The notes under the pieces: generated by a model
The model's input: only the letters and a program-made list of their open reading frames with translations
Told to the model about the DNA's origin: nothing
The model's database searches: none
DNA from: Ctenosaura bakeri
Lineage: Eukaryota; Chordata; Lepidosauria; Squamata; Iguanidae
Reading direction: 5' to 3'
DNA: 64,000 bases
Assembly (NCBI GenBank): GCA_948474755.1
Contig: CAOLHI010000484.1
Coordinates: forward strand, 620,001-684,000
Translations under genes and position numbers: made by a program
In this document: positions 47,326-57,697 of the stretch, one piece after another
Numbering within the stretch: position 1 is the stretch's first letter
How the letters are laid out: each line of letters begins with the position of its first letter

Positions 47326-48316
47326 TATTTAGCTATGGCAAAAAATCAATAAATTAAAACCGCTTTATTGGCTGCACAAAGTGATGAAGTGGGCTCCAGT
47401 CTGTGACTGTGTTATGCCACAAATAGATCTGTTCAGCCTTTCATGGATTCTGTTCCAACAAGCATAGTCCTAGATGCTGTTTCTGTATAACTCGCTTAAG
47501 AAAAGTGTCAAGTGACATTGTGGACAGCATTTGAAGATTCTAACCCAATGTTATAGCCCATGGACAATTCTGCCATCCTAACCCCATAATGGGTTTTGAC
47601 ACATGATACTTGTTCATATGGAACCGGAGCAGCTCATTGGACAGAGGATGAATCAGAGAAACCAACTGCTGGATGCAATTATTCACAATCAGACTAAGCA
47701 GGATTATTGTTACATTTGGAGTAAAGAAATGTAAAAAGTATGCAATGGATGGAAGTTTCCAGTTGTTGCTTCCTACAAAATTTGTAGAGCTTCGCATGTA
47801 AAAGAGCAAACATGACCCAAAGTCATGTGTATGCAATAGTGATGGAAAGGAAATTTACTTGGATTCCCCATTCTCATTCTCAACACAAGGGTATTTTGTG
47901 TCTCCTGAGTGTTGTTGGAGGAACCAATGTTTGGAGCATTTGCCTATTTGTAAGACTTACTGAGCATTTCTGAAAAATAACACGTGCACAAAAGATGGCA
48001 CATGTTTTGAACTGCAATAAGTTAAAATGTATATAATTGGGGAAAATATTTGCAGAAACATGTGTTGGTCAATGAGGAAAATTGTATAAATTACCCAAAC
48101 TGCAGAAATAAATGCACAATTTAAGAAAAAAATGTGTTGAAGCTGTGCAAATTTCATTGTTGGATATAACACCAAGGTTGTGATCCTACATCAAATAAGG
48201 CATAAAGTTCCACCCAAGCTGAACTATTTACCATCTTCTTGCTCTCCCGTACTCCAACCCATCTTTCTCACGCTGTGTCCCTGATTCAGCCAGTTGATGG
48301 CTGGTGAAGAGAGTAT
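47326..48316. other. Unrecognised DNA
   Basis: No gene or repeat family recognised; AT-rich. Confidence 0.45.
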
Positions 48317-48555
48317 GGCCATTTCTGCACTAGACGGTTATAGTGCTATCATTCCACTTTCAGCATCCTATGGAATCCTGGGGTTTGCAGTTTAAAAGAA
48401 GCATTTAGAATTATCATCCAGGGAGCTCTTTGGTCTCAGTAAATTACAAACCTCAGAATTCCTTTGAGGCCCCTCTCTGAACTGCAAACCCCAGGATTCC
48501 ATAGGATGTTGAAAGTGGAATAATAGCACTATAACAGTCTAGTGCGGAAATGGCC
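48317..48555. mobile_element. GGCCATTTC-type MITE, full length
   Basis: 239 bases from GGCCATTTCTGCACTAGAC to GTCTAGTGCGGAAATGGCC. Both arms keep the ATCCTATGGAATCCTGGGG / CCCCAGGATTCCATAGGAT core, with a central segment CAGTAAATTACAAACCTCAG. Confidence 0.92.
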
Positions 48556-48771
48556 TCTGTGTGGCAAAGAAACATCCAGCTGTGTACCTACGGAGTCTCT
48601 TCCTACAGGACCTCCAGAGACTGCCCCCAGATGATGCCTTTGTACATCCAGCTATTGGCACATAGTTGGATACTTTGTCATCACTCCCTGCTTTCCACTG
48701 GCAACATGAGAAGATGAGTTCTTGGAGAGTTTTATTGTGCAAGGGAGGTGGTGAATTCTTCCCTCTGCAAT

Positions 48772-48774
48772 AAA

Positions 48775-48824
<50 letters not shown>
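48772..48824 (+). repeat. (GAAA)n(GA)n microsatellite
   Basis: GAAA units changing to GA units. The protein frames across it (Lys/Glu-rich) are only the repeat read as codons. Confidence 0.95.
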
Positions 48825-48872
48825 TACCACTATTACAGTAGCTTATATGACTAACAGGATTCCAGCCAAATA

Positions 48873-49025
48873 TTTTAATCCAATTAAAACAAGACAGGAA
48901 GAAAATGCAGGTGGGATTCAGAAGACCCCAGTGCAATTGAAACTCAAAGATTTCCACATCCCTGGTAGACAAAGACCATTGGGTGCAATTCACATCTCAC
49001 TTAAGTCAGTGGCAAAGTGTCCATT
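48873..49025 (+). repeat. 153-bp direct repeat, copy 1 (copy 2 at 56502)
   Basis: From TTTTAATCCAATTAAAACAA to GTGGCAAAGTGTCCATT the sequence is repeated at 56502-56655 in the same orientation with roughly ten differences. No inverted ends, poly-A or coding signal was seen. Confidence 0.85.
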
Positions 49026-49542
49026 GATTTTAATGGAGCTGGAGCACATCCTTTGGACAGTGATGCTTAGCTCAGTACCATAAATAACCATAATGGTTCT
49101 GCAGCAAGTGAAAGTCTGCTTGACCCCAGGGTATCAATTCCTCAGTCCACCATTATCACAAGCAATTCAGGATAAGCAATGCTAGGCACATATTTCCTTT
49201 TTTCTGCTATAACTTTGCAGACTTTCCCATTTGTTTCAAACATTACATGAAAATGTCAAAACAGTAAAGATGAAATATGTCTTTAAAAGTTGGCCCCTGC
49301 TGCTCAGAGCTGCTATGAAAGAACCATGACTCATTTGGAAGTGATGGGCCATTAAAGAAGGAATGATAGATGTTTCATGGCTAAAGCAAGAAATAGCCAG
49401 TGCTTTCACAGGAGAAAACCAACTTTCTGAACACTCAGAAAGACAAACATTTTACAAACACTACTTCAAAGAAAATGACAAATTTTCTTGAAGGCTTATG
49501 AGTGAATTGAACTGGTATCTTTTGCAAACTGTTTGAATGAAA
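49026..49542. other. Unrecognised DNA
   Basis: No gene or repeat family recognised. Confidence 0.45.
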
Positions 49543-49617
49543 CTTCCTTCCTTCCTTCCTTCCTTCCTTCCTTCCTTCCTTCCTTCCTTCCTTCCTTCCT
49601 TCCTTCCTTCCTTCCCT
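49543..49617 (+). repeat. (TTCC)n microsatellite
   Basis: About 18 uninterrupted units. Frames through it give Leu-Pro-Ser or Arg-Lys-Glu-Gly repeats and are not genes. Confidence 0.97.
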
Positions 49618-49830
49618 TAAAGTCTTTTTCAAAAGCCGATACACTCAGTTGTTGCTTCTGCAGTAAAAGCATAACAATAGTAGAATACTGCTACTTCAGA
49701 AACCATAACCCAAAGAAATAAAATGCTTACATTGCAATAAAACTGGCATACTTCTGAAACTCAAGGAATAGCATAAGTCATTGAAAACTCAGTGGAGTAA
49801 TATGTGTGGCAGTTAAGAATGTGTAACCTA

Positions 49831-50033
49831 GGGCCTTTCCACACTACACTGTTATAGTGCTATTATTCCACTTTCAACCTCCTAGGGAATCCTGGGGTTT
49901 GCAGTTTAGGGAGGGGCCTTTAGAATTCTCAGCCAGAGAGCTTTTTGGCCTCAGTAAACTACAAACCCCAGAATTCCACAGGGTGTTGCAAGTGGAATAA
50001 TAGCATTGTAACAGTATAGAGTAGAAAAGCTCC
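49831..50033. mobile_element. GGCCTTTC-type MITE
   Basis: Starts GGGCCTTTCCACACTACACT; ends with AACAGTATAGAGTAGAAAAG, a diverged mirror. Core CACTTTCAACCTCC and AATCCTGGGGTTTGCAGTTT are kept; the right arm has CCCCAGAATTCCACAGGG. Confidence 0.85.
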
Positions 50034-50440
50034 TGGTGTTATGCACTTGTGACTGTTATGTATTCATGATCCCTATGTAGCCTCAAGCTCAGGGGCTAGG
50101 TAGGAAACATGAAAATCTCTACCATCCTACTTACTGGGCAGCAGCCACTTGTGATCTTTTGGGGTGTATTCTGCTGTTGCTCGGGAAGGAGATGGCTGCT
50201 GTTTCCACCCTCCCTTGTGTGAGTGATCACCAGTGTGAGGGGGAATTGTGACAAGGACTCTGTTTCTGCCTGTCACACTGGAGATTGCTCACAGGAGGAG
50301 GTGGAAACTGCAGCCAGCTCCTCCCCATGTGACAGGGGGACAGACCCCCATGAACTGCAGCATCTGCTACCCAATAAGTGGGGGTTGTGGGGGGCTTGAG
50401 CAGGAATTCATTGCATAGCACCATAATATCAGTGCTTTGT
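50034..50440. other. Unrecognised DNA
   Basis: No gene or repeat family recognised. A - strand frame of 65 codons has no known motif. Confidence 0.45.
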
Positions 50441-50600
50441 TAACAGTAGTCAAGTCGATTTCATCTTATGGTGACTGTTTGAATGGGAGATCTCTAAGTC
50501 ACACTATCATCAACAGTTCAGCTTAGGTCTCGCAGCTTCAGTGCTGTGGCTTCCTTGACTGAGTCCATCCATCTGTAACAGACACTACTTTGCTCAACCC
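50441..50600 (+). repeat. Interspersed repeat fragment (same family as 11068)
   Basis: CAAGTCGATTTCATCTTATG, TCATCAACAGTTCAGCTTAG and GTGCTGTGGCTTCCTTGACT follow the same order as 11068-11190. Class not resolved. Confidence 0.5.
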
Positions 50601-50699
50601 TGACCTCCAGGGAGGAATTCATCCTTGTATGATAACAGAGATTGTACATCTGTCTATCTCATAATGACTTTCAGCTTTATTCGTCCCACGCTGCCTAGC

Positions 50700-51062
50700 A
50701 TGCTATGGCGGGGGGGGGACGGCCTTTGCCGGCCTTCCACGCCATGAGATCACGCTGCATTGGCCGGCGGGAGGAGGAGGGGCGGGGCTCAGTATTTGGA
50801 GCCCGCCCCTCCTCCCCGTCGGCCATTCTCGTCGATCCAGGCGAAGGAGGAGGTCGTATCAGCCCTGGGCAGAGGCACCACATGGCTGATTTGAGGCCTG
50901 TTCAGGCCTTCCTCCTTCGCTGGGGCCCAAGGGGCTCCTGCAGCGTCTGGGCCTTTTCGGGTGGATGGAGGCGGCGGCCGCCTCGGCAGCTGCCCAGGTA
51001 AGGCCTCGGCCGCTTCGCTGCGGCCGCATCGGTGTCGGCGGCGGGGTACTGGGCATTATTCG
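50700..51062 (+). promoter_or_regulatory. CpG-rich block with hairpin and splice-donor-like site
   Basis: About 360 bases of very GC- and CpG-rich DNA in AT-rich surroundings. It contains an inverted repeat of about 17 bases around GCTCAGTATTTGGAGC (about 50770-50813) with a TATTT core, and a consensus splice-donor-like CAG|GTAAGG at about 50995-51003, preceded by an ATG-headed frame from 50883. It could be the GC-rich 5' leader of the Ngaro-like element that follows, or a host CpG-island promoter with a first exon. Nothing in the sequence settles this. Confidence 0.4.
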
Positions 51063-52869
51063 CAGCATTTATTATCTCAACAGTACGAATCTGTAAAGTG
51101 GAGCTGTGTTGTCACCAGTGTTGATTCTTGTAATGCAGCAGAGGGCATATTTATGTTTGACAACCAGCCAGAACAGTTAAAATTTGTAGATATTCTGAAA
51201 TGCAGGAATGCAAATTTTCATGAGTTGTATCCTCATAGGCAAGAATGAGTAATATTGCTATAGGTCTTCAAATTATAACAGCATTTACATAGTATTTTAT
51301 CTTAGTATCTTCACTAAGGCCATTTTAGCACTATGGCTGGGGCGGAGCCTTCCTGCCAGGCCAGTGAATGTTTTGTACCTGGGGAGGAAGGGGTGCATTT
51401 CAGGCAACAAATTGTTTTAGAAGAACCCCTAGTTACTTTTCTGTAAAGTGTCCCAATATTTTTATGGGAAGATTACTGTATGACAAGTGTTATCACGCAC
51501 TCTTGATGATATACTATAACACAGAGAAACTTCAGAGTCCAAAAGCTTGGAAGAATGAGACACATAGGCAAGGGGCCCATTTACACTACACAGTTAAAGT
51601 GCTATGATTCTACTTTAACTGTCATGGCTGCCAGCTATGGAATGCTGCAGTTTATGAAGCAGTGGTTACAATTTGCAGTCAGAGAGGGCTGCAAACCCCA
51701 GGATTCTACTGGTTGTTGCCATGGCAAACACAAGTAAGATACAGAATATCTTTGCAAACTGAAGAACTGGGTTGGAAGCTAACTGCACTCTAATAGTGGA
51801 TAGGTATTATTTTAGTGTTAGGAAGTGCTGCAGCATCAGCCTTCAGTTACAGATCCCAGGTTTTGGTCTGTAGATATCCGTGCAAGGATGATAAAGTTAT
51901 CTGGAATTGCTTAGGGCAAAATCGAAGACATTTCTGCCCAAACCTGTGATTAACAATCTGGCACGGGCACATTTCAATGCCGCACTTTTTCCATGAGGGC
52001 AGAACTCATTACTCCCATACCAGCAGCCTTCTGTCTGATGGAAAGGCCTCAACTCTTACAGAAGCATAGTCCTGAATAGTCTGTCTAGTTCTGGGTTGAG
52101 TTTGCCTCTATTCCATTTCACTTTCCCTTCTGCTCTGATCTTCCAGACCAACCGCCTGTTATGCTTTGGCTGGTTCAGCCCTCTCATCAGTATTTGTTAT
52201 TTACTTGCTATCAAAATACTGGTGTCATAATTAATAGAAGGGGCGGAGAGTTGGCCTGTCATATGGGATAGTGCATTAACTTCCTTCACTGATAGGGCCT
52301 TCTACATTCAGACTAACAGTACAATATTATTGCTGACACTGCTTTCTGTTTTTGCTTTGATCCCTTTGCACAGGCAGTGATGGTGTACAGAGCAACCAAC
52401 CCAAACTCCTGACTCTAAAGGATTCTTCCTCAGAACCAGGCACTGTGGGGAGATGCCCTGGAAGTTTGCCTTTGTCTAATAGACAACAATTGGCTCTGTG
52501 TTTTTCTCTGCATTCTCTTCAGGAGATTCTGTGCGGTTTCTGAATTTTGGAGAGGTCTTTTGGGGCCTTTAACAGCTGCTGTATCTAACAGGCCAAGATC
52601 TATCACTGGTCTTTCCTTTAGTAATTATACTTGATAAAGCAATAAAGTAATACTATGGCTGGATACACAGTGGACTAAATAGGCATCTAAAGCAAGTGGT
52701 TCTTCTAGTGGATTAAAAGACATTTATGCCAGATGCCAGTACATCGGCATCCAACAGGTAATGTAGGTTTTCATCAGGGTAGTTTTGTTTTCTTCCTGCT
52801 AGTATTGAGCATCAGTGAAATGAAAGAAGGGGAAAAGAAGGTCAGGAATCAGCCACCCTCTTTACCTTC
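51063..52869. other. Unrecognised DNA holding one MITE
   Basis: Apart from the MITE at 51572-51735 nothing was recognised. If the element at 52870 starts in the CpG block, this would be where its gag-like ORF1 should be, but no such protein is visible. Confidence 0.4.
51572..51735. mobile_element. GGCCYTTT-type MITE, right end lost
   Basis: GGGGCCCATTTACACTACAC and GTGCTATGATTCTACTTTAA form the left arm. The right arm reaches AACCCCAGGATTCTACTGG but the mirrored terminus is missing. Confidence 0.65.
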
Positions 52870-52935
52870 TTTTATTTAAATCCAAGATAAATCATATTTA
52901 AGACCAAAGAAAAACATGAACCAAGGGGGAAATCT

Positions 52936-53502
52936 ATGGGGCAACTTCTGTGTACCAACAGCAACTCAAATGTGCCATGGTACACGGAAGAGGTATGTTC
53001 AGTTAGGTATATTTCATTTGATACAGCAGTGCGGGTGGTGCGCAGGCATGGGGTTTGGGCTGAGCTGGCCAAAGCAGATATCAAGTCAGCCTTCTGCCTA
53101 CTACATGTGCACCCATCCAGTTTTGAACTTTTGGGGTTTACCTTTGAGGGTAAATTTTACTTGAACACTCCCCCCCTATGGGACATTCGGGTCGTGTTTT
53201 GCCTTTGAGACGTTCAGTACCTTTTGGATGGGTCATTAAAAGGAAATTAGGCCTTCAGGGCTTTGTGCAACATTGAGATGATTTTCTATTGTCGGACCCG
53301 GGGGCTCTGGGCAATGCGCATTTCTTTGTCAGAATTCGCATCCTTGATGGGAGAACTGGGTGCCCTTGGCACACGAGTAAACAGAAGGCCCCACACAGGG
53401 ACTTACATTTTTGGGGAATCGAATTGGACAGTAAACCAAGCCCATAAATTGCCACCAGCTAAAGTTCAGGATCTCGGGTCAGGGGTGGCAATTTTTGGGT
53501 AG
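52936..53502 (+). pseudogene. Ngaro-like reverse transcriptase fragment
   Basis: It opens with VRYISFDTAVRVV (about 52998) and motif A as AKADIKSAFCLLHVHP (about 53069-53116), followed by FELLGFTFEGKFY. The catalytic Asp of motif A is kept. Motif C, normally HYLDDFL, is damaged: the reading at about 53271-53288 gives His, a stop, then Asp-Asp-Phe-Leu. A SEFASLMGELG stretch (about 53325) and LPPAKVQDL (about 53452) mark the thumb side. The fingers region is missing, and at least two frame changes occur between motifs A and C. Confidence 0.8.
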
Positions 53503-53563
53503 GCGCAAAACAACTCTCAGGGAATTTCAGGAATTTAGGGCATCTGAATTTTGACTGCAGGGG

Positions 53564-53815
53564 ATGGTGCGTGGAAGGGCGTTTATCAGGCGGCTTTGCA
53601 ATGCCTCTAAGGGTTCACCAAAGCCACACCACCGAATTAGGATCACTAGAGAGTTGAAGTTAGACTTAGAAGCATGGCAGGAGTTCTTGGCTGTTTTTAA
53701 CGGTGTCGCCTTTTGGCGTGATGAAATTAAAGTCAAGGATACATTGCAAATATATTCTGATGCAACAGGTTCCATTGGCTATAGTGTCTTTTTCGGAGGC
53801 AGGTGCTGCGCTTAG
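53564..53815 (+). pseudogene. Ngaro-like RNase H region
   Basis: One frame gives GRAFIRRLCNAS, KPHHRIRITRE and LQIYSDATGSIGYSVFF, the connection and start of the RNase H domain typical of DIRS/Ngaro pol. The YSDATG Asp is a conserved RNase H residue. The rest of the domain is not readable in one frame (continues in pieces to about 54100). RNase H removes the RNA strand during cDNA synthesis. Confidence 0.75.
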
Positions 53816-54199
53816 AGATAGCCCGGGAGTTGGGGCGGAAGCGGGCATCACAGCTGACCTCAAAATTTTTGGAGTTTTCCAATATGGGTAGCAGTGCGCA
53901 TCTGGGTACGTAAGTAAGCAAATGATGCCGCCCAGTTTGGTGTGATACCAGGCTACAGTCAGAGTGATCAACTATCCTTCTTCAAAGTATTAGCGTGTTA
54001 TGAGACTGGAGCGGGCTTCAATGTCTACGATTTAGCATTGTTTTCAAAGCAGTACATGTTGCGGGCATTGATAATTCTTTGGCTGACTCTCTTTCCCATA
54101 TGCAGATGGAACGCTTTAGGGAACTGGCTCCAGCCCTACCAGAACCGATGCCCGCTGGCCTGTGGAATCTTGGTGGGGTGAGGTAATGAGGATGATAGG

Positions 54200-54945
54200 T
54201 ATGTCAATTGCACCCAGCACTAAGAAGGGTTACAGCAAGGCAGTTAGGGAATTCGGGAACTTTCCGTAAGTCCAAAAGATTTCAGGACACCTGGCACTCC
54301 CAGTAGACCACATTTTGCAGCTTTGTGTGGTCCTTAAGCAAGTAAACGGTACGAGGTAACAGGCAACCACTTTCTCCTGGTACCCTGAGGGGTTTGGGTG
54401 ATGCATGGAAAGTAGTGTGTTCCTCAACATATGAGGCTCTTTTGTTTCACTCAGCGGCTCTCATTGCATTTTTCGGGGCGCTAAGAATAAGTGAATTGGT
54501 CATTCAGAGCAAAGAGGATAGATCTGACAGGGCCCTGGCATTCCAGGACCTGTCTTGGGGGAGGGAATTTCTGTCTGGTCATAAGGGGATCAAAGACAGA
54601 TCAGGCCAAACGGAGCGATGTTGTGACCTTACGGGAATACATTGATGCAACCTTGGGCCCGGTAAGGCGCTTAGAGCTTATACTGCTAACAAAGGAACAT
54701 GCAGGACCTCTTTTTTATCATGCAGGCACAACTCCACTCACTAGGTATCAATTCTGGACCATTACAAAGAAGGCCCTGCTACAATTGGGCCTGTAGGGAG
54801 TCAATTTTGGCACATACTCATTTCGCATAAGGGCTGCTTCCACTGCAGCACAGATGGGCAGGAAAGCTGACGACATCAGGAGGATGCGTAGGTGGAAATC
54901 CTCGGCATTCAGGTGCTATGTCAGGCCAATTGATCTGCCTTAACG
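54200..54945 (+). pseudogene. Tyrosine recombinase of the Ngaro-like element
   Basis: A core-binding start (SIAPSTKKGYSKAVREFGNF, from about 54201) leads to the catalytic domain. There, AALIAFFGALRISELV (about 54454-54501) holds the box I Arg, SKTDQAKRSD (about 54590-54620) the beta-hairpin Lys, and FGTYSFRIRAAST plus FRCYVRP (about 54806-54928) box II and the Tyr nucleophile at 54917-54919. In box II the usual His of HxxR is Tyr (TAC 54815-54817). Frame changes fall near 54590 and 54797. Such enzymes join circular element DNA to the target. Confidence 0.82.
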
Positions 54946-54991
54946 TTTTGGTTCCTTTCCAGATTGACCTGCTGCGGAGGAGAGGAAGCGA

Positions 54992-55558
54992 ATGTGGATT
55001 TGCGGTCATAGTTTCAGCTCCTGGGCCAAGCGGCAAGCTCGTAATGGTTATATGGGCCCGAACCTGGGACTGGGTGATCGGGCGGCCGTACATTGGCTTG
55101 GAAAGAGAGGTCTGCAGTGGCATGGCTTGCTACCTCTGTTGTTCAGGGAGCGCGCTGAGCCTCCCCCTGATGTGCTGGTCATTCACCTGGGTGGTAATGA
55201 CCTTGGACTGCTAAAAAGGGAAAAGGGCCCTTGGTGATACAGGCCATTCATGATATGAGGCTTATGCAAGGCACATGGCCTCACACTTCTATTGTTTGGT
55301 CTGCATTGATACAAAGGACATGGGGAGAGTGTGCTGATTCCCTGCACATAGAACGAGCCCGCCAATTGGCAAATAGGGAGATTCGTTGTGCCTTGAGACA
55401 GGGCTTGGGTTACTACATTCCTCACCGACATTGTTTTTAATAAACTGGAGATTTATTGGCGTGATGGCGTACACTTGTCACCAGAGGGCAATCAAATTTT
55501 TTACAGGATTTGCAAAAGGGGCTGGAATTGATTCTGAGGGGATGGGGGGATAAGGACT
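54992..55558 (+). pseudogene. SGNH-hydrolase-like region of the Ngaro-like element
   Basis: Three SGNH blocks are visible in order: block I as CGHSF with the Ser at 55010-55012 (GDS is usual, here GHS), block III as HLGGNDLG with the Asn at 55196-55198, and block V as DGVHLSPEGN (about 55463-55492) with the Asp-x-x-His pair. Spacing fits a 180-residue hydrolase. A one-base shift occurs after about 55233 (GPW then stop), and there is a stop at 55438-55440. SGNH domains are known from some Ngaro-type elements; their substrate there is not established. If the frame were intact it would be a possible esterase, but this copy is dead. Confidence 0.8.
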
Positions 55559-55960
55559 AAGCGGACGCTTGCCCTTATCCATGGCCGGCAGGGGGGCTTT
55601 AGGTTCGGTGTGTACCTATGGCACCCCCCCTTGTGGGGTGTAGGATAAATCCTATCCTTGGGGAGGGCCCTGGGGTCACCCCACTTGCTGCGCAGTGGGG
55701 GTGGGCCTTGGAGCTCTCCTTCCAGACAAGGGCTGGCCAAAAGTCTTCATGCAACTTTAGCAGTTGGCTTTGGGGCCCGGTATTTCGCCCAACGGCTAGG
55801 GGAGATGGTCGGGAGCTGCCTCTTGACCCTAGTCCGTGGATGCTGTATACCCCCCTGTTTTTCTCCTCAGATCGTAAAACGCAAGTTCATGTTCAAGTTG
55901 AAGTTCAAGTTTAAGTTCACCCCTTGTTAAATAGGCATATTAATAAATTGCCCTAGTTCA
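55559..55960 (+). other. Probable 3' region of the Ngaro-like element
   Basis: GC-rich at first, with a hairpin CACCCC...GGGGTG-type pair (about 55625) and a short AAGTTCA-type tandem run (about 55882-55920), then AATAAATTGCCC and CTCTGTCTGTGGTCTCGTTA. The frames across it lack motifs. End position is an estimate. Confidence 0.45.
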
Positions 55961-56501
55961 ACCCAAGCTCTGTCTGTGGTCTCGTTATTTTTTGTGGGTT
56001 GGGTGGCAAATCATACTGAGCTACAGATAGTAGATGTACTGTGTCAAGGTGTTTTAAAAGTGCCATGCAATACTTTAAGCCATGTTAGCGAATTTGAGAT
56101 TTTGCAAAAACATGGACAATTTCCCCTGGAGTAGTTGGGGTGAAGCACAGAGCAAAAATGACCTTTATATCTTCTGGGACAACAAAGAGACAATTGTAGT
56201 ACTAATGATAAATTTCTAAATGTTTTACTTGCATTTTAATGGCAAGAGTTTTAGGTGGTCCCTTTCATTAAACTTGTGGAGCAGTCATTCATTTTGTATG
56301 GTCAAATGTGTAGATAAACAACCACATATGTGAACAGAAAACAAGAAAACAACTGGGAGAGAGATGCCTAACTTCCAGGTATCAGGAAAAGAAAAATAAG
56401 ACAACTACCTCACTGTAAGATCAGTAGATGTCTTATGGAGGATGTGGTGATAGAGATCCACCTCTTTCTTTCAATGTACGATCCCAGACCCACTAGTTTA
56501 A
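55961..56501. other. Unrecognised DNA
   Basis: No gene or repeat family recognised. Confidence 0.45.
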
Positions 56502-56655
56502 TTTTAATCCAATTAAAACAAGACAGGAAGAAAATGCAGGTGGGATTCAGAAGTCCCCAGCACAATTGAAACTCAAAAGATTTTCACATCCCTCATAGTC
56601 AAAGACTATTGGGTGCAATTCACATTTCACTTAAGTCAGTGGCAAAGTGTCCATT
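56502..56655 (+). repeat. 154-bp direct repeat, copy 2 (copy 1 at 48873)
   Basis: Matches 48873-49025 from TTTTAATCC to GTGTCCATT in the same orientation; flanks on both sides differ. Confidence 0.85.
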
Positions 56656-57311
56656 ATAAAGTCTCAATTATTTCATGCTTACATGAAGACAAATAATTAC
56701 CACAATTTTCTCCCTGGCGTGGAAGAAAGCAAGTATTCCTAAACAGTATTATCCCAACAGTAAAATTTCTCAGTGTTGCAGAGGAATTTAGAAAATGTTT
56801 TTTGAGGGGTCACAAAACCCTTGTTTTCTAAACAGAAAACCCATTTTATGTGCACAAAACATTTTCCTCTTTCATAAATGCTCCAGAACATTCAAATACC
56901 AGGAGAAAACTGCACAAAATTCTTGCTGTCTTCCAGATGCAGTTTTCCAACTGCAGGAAAATCCATTTTTTTAAAAAAACTAGAAATGAATTATGAATGT
57001 TCCTTCTATCACTATCCCTTACTAAGGGCCAGCCCTTCTTTTAGCAGGGTGAGGCAACCTCATTCCAAGTGGCAAATAAGTTATCAAAAAGTGTATCAAA
57101 TTTTCAATATTTCCATCAATATTATATATTTCCACAGTGGATGGGGCTCTTTTGACTTTCTGCACCACAGAACTCAAAAAAAGATCCACCGACCTGTTTT
57201 AAGTGCTACTTCTTAAAAAACTTCAAATAAAAAACTGAGTATTTCTGCCTTTATTTCTTCTTCTGACCTCTTCTGAGATCTGTTCTTTAGGGAGCAATTG
57301 TAACTCAGTAG
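56656..57311. other. Unrecognised DNA
   Basis: AT-rich. A 112-codon frame (56878-57216) has no recognised motif. Confidence 0.45.
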
Positions 57312-57486
57312 AGAACCAGCATGGCATAGTGATTTGAACATTGAACTAAGATTCTGGAGACAGGCTTTGATTCCCTACTCAGCCATGGAAACCTACCGGT
57401 GTGTCATAAACTCTCTGCCCCTGAAAACCTCATGATAGGTTTGCCTTAGGGTTCACATAAGTCAGAAATGATTTGAAGGCAACATA
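57312..57486 (+). mobile_element. tRNA-derived SINE, diverged
   Basis: CAGCATGGCATAGTGATTTG (A-box-like), GGCTTTGATTCCC (B-box-like), CAGCCATGGAAAC and a CAGAAATGATTTGAAGGCAA end match the family at 22545. Confidence 0.65.
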
Positions 57487-57502
57487 GCTCAGTGGCAGAG
57501 CT

Positions 57503-57689
57503 CAGTGGCATAGGGGTGGGGGTGGGAGCGGAGGCATGGGGCAGGGTGGTGGAGGCATGTGGGCAGGGCGATGGAACATGTGGGTGGGGCACCAGTGCAT
57601 GGAGCACAGGCAAGGAGTGGCTGCACCCCCCCCAAAAGGGCCACCCAGGGTGCACCGCCCTCTGCACCCTCCCTGTCCCTATGCCACTG
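57503..57689. mobile_element. Short GC-rich hAT-like element with CAGTGGCATAGG ends
   Basis: 187 bases beginning CAGTGGCATAGGGG and ending CCCTATGCCACTG, flanked by GCAGAGCT (57495-57502) and GTAGAGCT (57690-57697), an 8-bp duplication with one difference. CAG ends with 8-bp duplications indicate hAT. The inside is a G-rich run with loosely repeated GTGGGCAGGG units; no coding capacity. Confidence 0.8.
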
Positions 57690-57697
57690 GTAGAGCT

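Larger units (their letters stand above)
52870..55960 (+). mobile_element. Ngaro/DIRS-like tyrosine-recombinase retroelement, decayed
   Basis: Four modules follow each other on the + strand: reverse transcriptase (52936-53502), RNase H (53564-53815), tyrosine recombinase (about 54200-54945) and SGNH hydrolase (54992-55558). This order is that of vertebrate Ngaro-type elements. They integrate with a recombinase rather than an integrase, and so make no target duplication. All modules have stops, shifts and small deletions. No ORF1 or split direct repeats were recognised, so both element ends are uncertain; an AATAAATTGCCC phrase near 55940 fits a 3' end. Confidence 0.8.

Noticed and set aside
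49435..49721. Frames with Arg-Lys-Glu-Gly or Leu-Pro-Ser repeats
   Set aside because: Translation of the (TTCC)n microsatellite.
55618..55930. Open frames of 90-98 codons after the hydrolase region
   Set aside because: No motif, low stop density in GC-rich sequence, and they run through a short tandem repeat; better read as element 3' region.
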